A stretch of 18,924 bases of DNA from Candidatus Omnitrophota bacterium (GTDB lineage: Bacteria > Omnitrophota > Gorgyraeia > 1-14-0-20-64-10): contig JAHFFF010000007.1 of NCBI GenBank assembly GCA_023248095.1, forward strand, positions 1 to 18,924. Reading direction: 5' to 3'. The translations under genes were made by a program, and so were the position numbers. Each line of letters opens with the position of its first letter. Within the stretch, counting starts at the first letter, position 1. Below the pieces are notes generated by a model, which worked only from the letters and a program-made list of their open reading frames with translations, was not told the DNA's origin and made no database searches. Below are positions 7,945 to 17,300 of the stretch, one piece after another.

Positions 7945-8073
7945 TTAAGAACGGTGGTGCTGGTGGCGCTTGTGGTGCCGATGCTGGGACCAGTAGGTGC
8001 AGGCAATACCGATCGAGAAGATAATCCCAAGGAAACCATAGGTCATAAGAGCTCGATAAGTGTAGTCATTCAT
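7945..8073 (-). CDS. 42-residue membrane protein with His-rich tail
   Basis: This short gene starts at ATG 8071-8073, overlapping the stop of the preceding 66-residue gene, and ends at TAA 7945-7947. An AAAGGAG Shine-Dalgarno (8081-8087) lies 7 nt upstream, inside the upstream gene. The product begins MNDYTYRALMTYGFLGIIFS, forming one predicted membrane helix (about residues 9-26), and ends in a basic, histidine-rich cytosolic-type tail (SQHRHHKRHQHHRS). The single-pass layout with His/Arg tail resembles small membrane subunits or regulators; metal or acidic-lipid binding is conceivable but not shown. The ribosome-binding site, the stop/start overlap and the coherent topology support a real gene despite its size. 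No family is recognised. Confidence 0.7.
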   Translation of the reverse strand: MNDYTYRALMTYGFLGIIFSIGIACTYWSQHRHHKRHQHHRS

Positions 8074-8266
8074 CTCGGCGCTCCTTTACTCCATCCAATA
8101 ACTGGCCCCACCAAAAGGAAAGATAGCTCATGCCACCGCCTATGATTAACACTAGCATATCAAAACTTTTGTTTGCAATCAGATTCCCAACGACAGCCGT
8201 CGCGAAGACGATCTTGCTCAGGTCGTACAGGTACTTGGCTGCGTTCTCCCGCTGACGCAGAGTCAT
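8066..8266 (-). CDS. 66-residue two-helix membrane protein
   Basis: The product starts MTLRQRENAAKYLYDLSKIV, an amphipathic basic N-terminus leading into a first hydrophobic helix (IVFATAVVGNLIA, about residues 19-31), a short charged turn (NKSFD) and a second helix (MLVLIIGGGMSYLSFWWGQLL, about residues 37-57), then a charged C-terminus (DGVKERRDE). This resembles small conserved two-helix membrane proteins of unknown function (possibly the DUF6722-like kind, from memory only). Its stop region overlaps the ATG of the next small gene, so both are probably made together. The ATG at 8264-8266 has no good Shine-Dalgarno; a promoter-like pair upstream would make the transcript leaderless. It follows the giant gene after 62 nt of AT-rich DNA. 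Confidence 0.75.
   Translation of the reverse strand: MTLRQRENAAKYLYDLSKIVFATAVVGNLIANKSFDMLVLIIGGGMSYLSFWWGQLLDGVKERRDE
8081..8087 (-). promoter_or_regulatory. Ribosome-binding site of the 42-residue gene
   Basis: AAAGGAG on the minus strand, 7 nt before the ATG at 8073 and within the last codons of the upstream small gene. It is the main support for translation of the very short downstream frame. Confidence 0.65.
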
Positions 8267-8272
8267 ATCGGT

Positions 8273-8301
8273 ATCTTACTTGGTATTTTATTTAAATGCA
8301 A
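8273..8301 (-). promoter_or_regulatory. Candidate sigma70-type promoter for the small membrane genes
   Basis: On the minus strand TTGCAT (8296-8301) and TAAGAT (8273-8278) are separated by exactly 17 nt in the AT-rich gap after the giant gene. The predicted start site would fall on the A of the ATG at 8266, giving a leaderless mRNA. An overlapping TAAAAT is an alternative -10. No terminator hairpin is visible in this gap. Confidence 0.35.
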
Positions 8302-8328
8302 ACTATTTGTATATATGTCTCTTGGGCG

Positions 8329-11300
8329 TCACGCGTATCGGTCGGAGAAGATGCTGCGCAGGAAATCTTCCCGGAGAATCCCCTCAGTGCCCAGGTAGGG
8401 CGCTGCAGGAAGGATCAGCAACACCGGCACGGAGGAACTCTGGCCCCGCTGCCACAGGGCCACCGCATCGGTGATCACCAGCGGCAAGGCCTTCTTCGGC
8501 AGCAGACGCTCCGATCTTTCCGGCAACTCCAGGTAGACCACGTTGGAATCGGCTGCTGCGTCTTGATGGTACAACTTCATTTGAATCACCTGGTAGCCCT
8601 GCGCGCGATACTCCTCCACAATTTCACTGATCAACGGCTTCACCTCAATGAACGGATAGCCGCTCCAACTGCGCAGAAACCGGGCCGTCTCCTCCAACTC
8701 CGCCGCGGAGGCGAATCCACCTGCCGCCGGTTCCAATAACACCGCGATCCGCTCCCCATGCCCGGCCGCCACCCGCACCGGTCCCCTCGCCGCATCCGCC
8801 AGTTCTTCGAACATCGCTTCCTCCAACCCGGCGGCAGGGCGCAAAATGGCCAGGATCCGTTCCGGCGCGGTGGCCGCCTCCTCCGGAAACACCGCGGCAC
8901 GGTGAAGGCCGACATACCAGGCGATCTCATTCGCCAATTTGTCCCGCTGCCCCGTCCGGAGGAGATCCAGCCATTCAGAAACACGGCCTTCATCCAGGGG
9001 AACGCCCAGAGGGCGGGACAACTCCTGCCGGATCCGGGCCAGCAGGTCTCGAACCTGCGCGGGATCTTCTTGGCCTTCCAGAACCCGCTGCCAGCGGGCC
9101 TTCAAACGGGCGATCCGGTTTCGGATCGCCTCCTCTTCCCGCAAGTCTCTCCCAGCCTCTTCCGACTCCTCGCCGTCACGCAACTGATGGAACCGTTTAT
9201 AGAGCATCTCAGCCCGCGCCCAATCGGTCAGGCGCACGTACAACTCCAGGGGGTTAGGAGAATCTTCCACCTTGCTCTCCAGCTGTTTCCGGAAAACAGG
9301 ATAAATTTCTGGAATAGCACGATGGGTCGCCGACCGTATTCGCCCGAGAAGCGGGATTCCTTCCTCGATACGATCAAAACCGGGGGTTCGCGCCGCCGTG
9401 ATTTCCGCTGCAACCAGGCTGGCTAAAGCGATGAGAATTTTGTCGTCCCACCGGGGATAATTGAGCTGAAGCCTCTGGTACCCATCCTGGATTTCCACGT
9501 AGGGATTGGGATTCGAGAGAGTGGCTCTCGATTCCCAAATGCCGATCGTGTTCAACGTAATACCGCGGGCGACACCCTTGAATATCCGGATCGCTTCTTC
9601 CCGGGCCCAATCCTTCCCTGGCTCCGGAATCATTTGAGTGACGGCCTCCACCACATGCTTGGGCAGATCCCGGTCAATCGGAAGATCGGCAATGAGGGTC
9701 GCCAACGCCAAAGAGCCGTCTGGAGAGGAAGCCACAGCCCGAAGGATGCCGTCGGCCGCCTCCTTCGCCCCGGGGGCCGATTGCCGGACGAAGGCGTCTT
9801 CCATCAACTGGATGATCTCCCGTCTGCCTCCGGACCAGACCAGCGCGGAGAGGAGTTGTCCTTGCTCGGTCGGCTTGCCTTTCAACGCCTGGACACCCCG
9901 GCCGAACAATTTCAGCCTCTCCGAGCGGTCCCGCGTGGAGAAAAGTTCCTTGAACAGGGACCTCACCCAAACTCCCGGGAAAGAATTCTCCTCCATGCCA
10001 GCACCGGGTGGAAGGAGCGCTGGTTCTGGCACATCCAAGCGCCGGTAGGGCTGCGAATCCATCTCGAAGGTGGCCGGCACCTGCAGGTGCGAATCCCGGG
10101 TTCGGACCTGCACCATCCTCCAAGTCGGAATTCCATGGCCCTCCGAGTAAGCAAGCACGAACCACGGGTCATTCCTTTGCACCGCGGACCTCAAACGGCC
10201 CTGTTCCCGTTGCACCGCCCGAACTGCCGACTGCACCAAGCGGTTCAACCTCTCATCTTCAATCAGCGGTGGTAAATCCCGATTACCAAGCCTCCCCAAA
10301 GCAACAAACGGCCAGGCATTTTCTTCTCTAGGCGGGAACGGTTCCCCGAGAGGGTCCGCCAAACCGATGATCTGTCCCCTTTCATCCATCAGCAGTCGAA
10401 ACAGCAGGCCATTCCGGAAAGGAGCCATCTCCTCCCCCGCGACAACGAGTGCTTCCACCAGATGCAGATGGACCCACCATTCCCATCGATTGGACCCGAT
10501 CTGCTTCCCGCGGACTAAATGTGTTTCTGGAGGTCGAGCACTTTTCAAGGCTCCCGAGGGCTTGTCCCGTGTCATCAAATCCTCAAACTCTACTTCCCAT
10601 TCGTTTCCTTCAAGAACCTCCCGAATAGTTTTGCCAGCTTGATCCCGAACTCGCGCTCCCAAAGCCCGCTCCTCCAATCCGGCAAAGGTCCATTCCTCCT
10701 CCCACCGAACTGAAGAAGGGACTTGGCCTTTGACCGATGCATGCCCATTGGAAACAGTGAAGTGGATCTCCCCTTGCCCATCGGCTAATTCGAAGGTCAC
10801 GGATCTCTCCAGAATCTCCTCTCGAGAAGGAGAATGTTCGATACGGCTCACGCCATTGGCCAAGCCGATCGCCTGCAAGACTTGCCGGACTGCGCTGTCA
10901 ATTTCTTCCGGCGGCACCTCGGGCCCCGGATCGAATAGAACGGATGGGGCTCCCCCCGTATCGACCGAAGTCACTTTCCCGCTTTTTAGATGGACCAGCC
11001 ACAAGCCCTGTTCGCTGTCTAAACCGAGGATCCGATACTCGCGAGGCAGCCCCTCCAGAACCTCGGGGAACAGGCTCCATTCCGGCTGAACAGTCCCATC
11101 CTCTTTCTGGAACGCATGGATGCGAATCTCTTTCAAGAAACCCTCCCCATCCTGCTCAATCACAAAGGGGAATGCCGGACTGTTCCTGAGCAGCATCACC
11201 AACATCCGGTGATAGTGCGCAAACTCGGGGGGATCTTCTTTGAGCGGAGCATCCGGTATTCCGCCGCCATCGGGTGGGGGTTGTTGCACAGTCTTTTTCT

Positions 11301-14300
11301 CCAGATCCCGGAGCAGTTCTCTTCTCAGGGAGAGCGCTTGCATCCGAACCCCAGGTTCCACCTCAACGACGGAGAGAGCGTCCACAATCTTCAATGCCTC
11401 AGGATATTTCCTGAGGTCGTGGAGCAAACCGGCAATCTGAAGCATCTCCTGCGGGGATCTGTGAGATACATCCTGAAGTACCGGTGCAGCAATCTCCCTG
11501 GCCTCTTTGAATTTCCCAGCCTGGTGAAGGATGTGAACCGCTACCGTAACAACCCTGAGATCTTTGGGATCCTGGCTGAGCAGTTCTTGAATGATATGCT
11601 CCGCCTGTTGCTGACGACCCAACTTGCTGAGAGCCTTTGCGTAGACAGTCAAGGCAGAGCGATTCCTAGGATCGACACGAAGAACCTGTTCCAGGATGGG
11701 GAGGGCTTCTTGGGATTTTTCCGTCAAAACCAACAGCCTTGCCTTCTCAAGCAGGAAATAGGGATTTTCCGGCCACTTCACAAGAGCCCACTCGATGACC
11801 TCAAGAGCCTGCCTATGCTGCGACCTTCTGATGAATCCGTGGACCTGCGCAGAGACCTGTTGCTGATCCTTTTTTTCATTCACAAGACTTCCCAAAAAAT
11901 TTGACCAGAATGGCTTCAGGCTCGCCCAAAAGTAGGACCTGTATTCTCTTTTTAACCTGGGATACTGCTGCCTGTTAGAAAGAGCCTCTCTCTGCGCCGT
12001 TTGATCGTATCGCTCCAGGAGTCCGCGCATCCTCTTCTCCAAATCGCCGGAGAGAAACGCCTTTTCCTTGTGCCGGTCTAATACCGCCTCCAGCACCGCA
12101 GCTGAGGCGGCCAGGTACGGAATTCCAGAGTCTGAGGTTCTCAGCAGATCAGATTTCTGAAGAGCATCCAGTGTTTCCTCATCACCTTGTATGGCCGCCT
12201 CCCAGAAGGCCGCCCAGCGATGGGTATGATCCGATGGAGGCCGCGGCAGCCAATCGAAGCTGAGGGCCCAACCCAGGGCCGCGGCATGCACCTCCAAGGC
12301 CTGCAAACCCAGCTGCCTGTCCCAGGGATGGATCGAGTCGTTTTTCTTCACAGATCCAATAAGGAACCGCCTCATGAAGAAACCCGGAAGGCTGAATTGC
12401 GGATCCGGCGCCTTTGCGCCATCCCTTAGAATCCTCAGGAACTCCTTTTGCCCCGCCGCACTCGGAAGTTTGGAGGAACCAAAAGTCCCGCCGATCAGAT
12501 TTCTCTGCAGCGCATGCACCCACTCCTTCAGATACCAATGGTTAAGATCCCGCTGCGAGTCGTCATGCGAAAGCTTGGAAAGATCCAGCGCAATCCGGGG
12601 ACCTTCCGGCGTCCCGAAGGTAACAAACCGACGCCGCGGATCGGCCTGTTTAAAAAGCAATTTCGGTTCTACTGTGAATCCGTGCTTTTCACGGAAGAAT
12701 TCGATGAACCGGTGGTTCATTTCCTCCAGATCATGCAATCGCTTCACGGTCCAGCCATTCTTGGCCGCCTGCTCCGCCATCTGGCGAGTCAGTTTGTAAA
12801 CCTGCACCAGCCGGTCCACTTCCTCCAACCCGGCGGCGGAGCGCCAGCGCCCGGCAGAGTCGTCCCAAACAGTTCTGCCGCTGGCGACGGCGTTGACAAA
12901 CTGCCTTGGGTTCTCGGGTGACGAAGCATAGAGGGTATCGAAGAGAGCATTCCAGGCCGTTGGTTGATTCTGTTTTAATCCGGACAGATGCGTTTTGGTA
13001 TCGAGAGAGAGCTCGCTCCAGAGAACACCAACTTCATGCTGTGCACGCAGATTCTGGACTGCATCCCATATCCGGGGAAGAATCCGCAGTTTGAACTCCA
13101 GAGATTTGATCCTGTCGAAGAGCTCCCGGGTTTCCCTTCGATAACTTATAGCCTTGCGTTTTTCCTTTGGGGCCTCAAGTCGCCTAAATTCCTCTTTGGC
13201 ATCCTTCAAGTCGGCCTCTAATTTTTGGAGTTCGCTTCTTTGCGGCAGATCTTCCATGAGCTTTTCCAAAACAGCCGCCTCGACCTCTGCAGCCGAGGGT
13301 GCTCCTTCACTACCGAAAATTCTTCCGTATTCATGGTCCCGCATCAAGTTCCCCATCGCCGATGGGGTTTCGCCGAATGCATCCGGATCACGAACCACAG
13401 CCATTCCGGAGTCGATGAGATAGATCAGGTGTCGGAGCATCGGATGGGGAAGTTTCCGCCACGTGATCGCCTCGATGGTCTTCCCCGCAAACCCATCATC
13501 ACGATCCAGCAGGAATTTCTGGGCCCAATCGAAGATGAGATCCTGCGCCCGCGAGAAATCCTTTTCCTCCCCTTTCTCGAGCCGATCAAGAATTCGCGCC
13601 AGGACGGCTCGTGCGGAGTCTGGATTGAGGAGCAACCACGTAAGATCGGCCTTCGGGCGTGAAATGAATCGAAGAATGGCCAAGGCAGATTCTTGAAGTT
13701 CTGCCATTGTTCTGACAACCACCCTTTCCTCCAGCCCGGCGGCCCCTCTCCCGCCCCCTCCCTGTCCTCGGATCTCCTCTCGGATCGCCTCCTCCACCTG
13801 ACGCGTCGTCATGTGCCAGTTAAGCTTTCGGCGCTCCGCCAACCAAGCAGCCACGTAACGACCGAACCAGTACAGCCAACGATCATATCGATGTTGGGGC
13901 GGTAGATGCTGGGCTGCCTGGTCGAACAGCCCGTTGGCCGACTCAAGCGCACGCGTCAGCTCATCCAGCTCAGCCGGGGAGAGGGAGTCGATGATCCGGC
14001 GGGCAACTCGCGTCGCCGTGAACAACCTCAGCCTTCGCTCCCCCGCCAAGAACCTCATCAGGTTGATAAGAGGAAAGAATCTCTTAGCTACAGGGTGAGC
14101 CTGCGCCGGTATCGGGAGTTGGTCGTTCCCCAGCAGCTCTTGTCGGAACGGATCCAGCTCCTCCATCAGCAGGCCTGACAGATCAGGCGCATCGACATCG
14201 TTCGACCTGAACCTGAACCGGCCTTCGTATTCCCGGACTCGACCCGCCAGCGGGAAATGCAGCTTCCCCCGCTGCACAACGACTGTCGCACCGGTGTTCT

Positions 14301-17300
14301 TCTCCAACAGGGGAGGCAAGAATTCCTCCTCCAAGGCCCGATCCCGCTCCTGGTCGAAGCGCTTCTGAAAGCGGTACAGGCCGGCAAAGGCTTGGTGCGA
14401 GAGGGGCTCATTTCTTTCACGGTAGCGTGCCGCAGCCATCTCCCGCTCCGCAATGTTCGATCGCAACAGATAGAGAAAAGAAAGCAGGGTCGGCTCATCC
14501 GAAAGAACCTGAACCTCCCGGTTTTCCGTCGCCAGATACTGATGCAAAGGAAGGGTTGCCCCTGCCGATCGTCTTCCCTCCTCCGTATTGAGAATCCCCG
14601 GCTCGCGGCGGAATCGGGCGACGGCTTGTTCCACGTTCCGCCGATACCGCGTCCACAGCTCCGCCAACTGCGCACCCAGGCGCGTTCCCTGAATCCCTCG
14701 GTCCCCTTCCCGGCGTACCCGTACAATCAACTCATCCAAATTTTGGGCCGTCAATTGAAGAGCAACCTCGGGATGGAGTATCTCCAGATCTCGGAGCCGA
14801 GGCATTCCGTTCTCTAACACCAGAATCGCGGGCCGCCCCGCCGGGATCTCCCGGAGCCTCCTGACCACTTCCTCGTAATCCTCCGGTCCCTCGTGATCGT
14901 TGAAGACCCAAATCAGTTGCCCCTCCGGCGATGTGAGTAGTTGCTTGGCAACGATTCCTCCGCCGGTCAGGGCGGCGATTCCTCCTACCGTCACACCCAG
15001 GGCCGTCCGGCGGGAGATCCCGAAACTGGCCGCATCGGCGAACGCCTGAAGCATCGGCTCCGAGACGCTCAACGCCGTGACTCCTTTTCTGACGCGTTTG
15101 AGAAAATCCTTTTTATTCTCATAGCCTCCAAACGGTCTTTGGCGGACAACCTCTTGGGCGAACCGGAGCCTGAGGGGATCGCTCAGCGATTTCAACGGAA
15201 CGATGCCGTCCATGAACGCCTTGATCCGCTTGGACCCCCAAAGGTTCACGTTCACGCTGACCTTCCTCTCCTCCAAACCGGCATAGACACTGGCAGCTCG
15301 ATTCAGGACCTGCTTTCGAATCTGGGGATCGGAGAGGAATTGTTTAAAACCACTGGCGAACTGTTCCGGATCCCAGTCAAAGTGCTGCAACAGGGGCTCC
15401 GGCGGCTCGACCACTACATCCAGCACCCCCTCCTTTCCGATGGAACCAGACTGAGTCCACGCCTGCATCTCCTCCTCATTCAACCGGCCTACGTAGAGCA
15501 GATCGAACTCAGCGTTGAAAGCCTCCTTCGACTGATAACGATAGATGCCTTCTTCATCATAAACTGCCGGTCCCGCATGGTCTTTCCTGCCTACCTTTCG
15601 AAACAGCCCACGGCTCGCTGCCCCTGCCGGGTTGCCAACTCGTATTAATCGTGATGGGTGCAAGGTTACTCCCAGTTCCTCTTTCAGCCCAGCCACCGCG
15701 GCCTCAAGCGGATACTGATCAATCTCCACATGCCTGCCGGCAGAAAAATCCAGGAGGCGATTGCCCGACCGCCGCTGGAGAATCCACTCACCCCTCGGAG
15801 TCAGCAGGAGGACGAACACGACGGCGTGCCAATCTCCGTCCCGGTGGATGGCCTGGTACCGTTTTGCCTGACCGGTAGGCCACCCATGGTTCGACAACAC
15901 CTCCAGAAAGGAGCCCTTTTCGGGCGGGCGGGTCCCAAGCTCACGGATGGCCCTGCGGAGATCTGCCTCGTTCCTGCCGAAAGAGGCGGCCCAGGCGATC
16001 AGCTCCGGCAAGGAGAGCAGGTCGGCCTGCTGCATTTTCTGCTCCAGCTCCTCGGTAAACTCTGCGAGACGGGGATCCTCCTTTGGCTCAGGGGCCACCC
16101 TCCGTGTAAGGTGATCCAGAAAAAAGCGACCCTCGGTTGTCCGGAGCCAGGCCTTCACATGAGGTGAATCCAGCCATTGCTTCAGTTCGGGACGCTTTGA
16201 ACTCAGCGCCGTCCGAACCAGGTCCTGGAAGCCCAGGGTTCGCCTATGTGGGTGCGCGGGGTTGCTCCACATCTCCAGCTCCTGCCAGAGCTCTTCCGTT
16301 GTCTTACGCACCCGGCCCCACTCCTCCGCCGTCGATGCCACCGCCGCCATGCCCCGCACAGCCCACGTCCGCGTGAACATCCATTCCTTTGCATCGCTGG
16401 CCAACTCCTCGAAGGTTCTGAGCAGATCCTCCCTGCGTTTCGGGCCAACATTTCCCTTCTCGGCGAAAATAACCACCCAGTGGACAATCTCCTTGCGCTG
16501 GCCCGGCAGGAGAGATCCTCTCCAAGCTGACCCATGGCGGTGCCATTCGATGATCTGGGGAACGGGATTGATCTCCCGCTCTTCCGATAGATTTCTCAAA
16601 TATTTGATAATCTGCCCCTCCCATCTCAAATCTGAAATCGCATTCCTGGAGAACCCCTCCTCCAGCCCGGCGGCGGGGCCTTTCTCCTTGTCGGGAGGCG
16701 CTTTGGGCGCCGGCAGGTTGTCGCGGATCCGATCCGACTTGATGAGGGGAACCCACTTCATCGCCGGCCATCCCGTCTTGAGCTGAAGCGCCGGGGAGAT
16801 GCCCAGGTACAATCCTTTTTCCCCGAACGAATTCTCCAGGTTGGTCCCGGCCTCCTCCTCGCGAAACAGGTGGCCCCGCTTCTGCAGGCGCAGGGGGAGC
16901 GGTTCCGAACCTAATCCCCGCAGGACCAGCCGAGCCAGGCGCAGTTTCTCCTCAAGAAGACTTCCCTGGAAATCCCGTATGAAAAGAATCCCTCGTCCGT
17001 TGTAATGGGTCCCTCCGGAAGTGGGATAACCGATCAAAACCACAAATGCTTTTCCCGCCTGGTCCTGGATCTTCGGCGCAGTAACGAGGTCGATCGGAAA
17101 CTCGATCTTTTTGCGCAACGACTCCGGAGCCTCAAAAGAGACCCCTTTCAGCTCCAGGCCGAACCTCTTTCCGCTGACGTAGAGAAGGCCGGCTGAGGTA
17201 TCCTCGATCATCTCCTGGAAAAAGGCTGAGTCCCTTTTGGCCACTGCCTTGTAGAACGGGCTGGTGGCGACCTTTTGACGAGTCTCCAAGGGCAGGTCCT

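Noticed and set aside
8682..8710. SAAELEETA near the C-terminus as a further AAGLEE copy
   Set aside because: Gly-Leu is replaced by Glu-Leu in a plain helix, so the likeness is likely chance.
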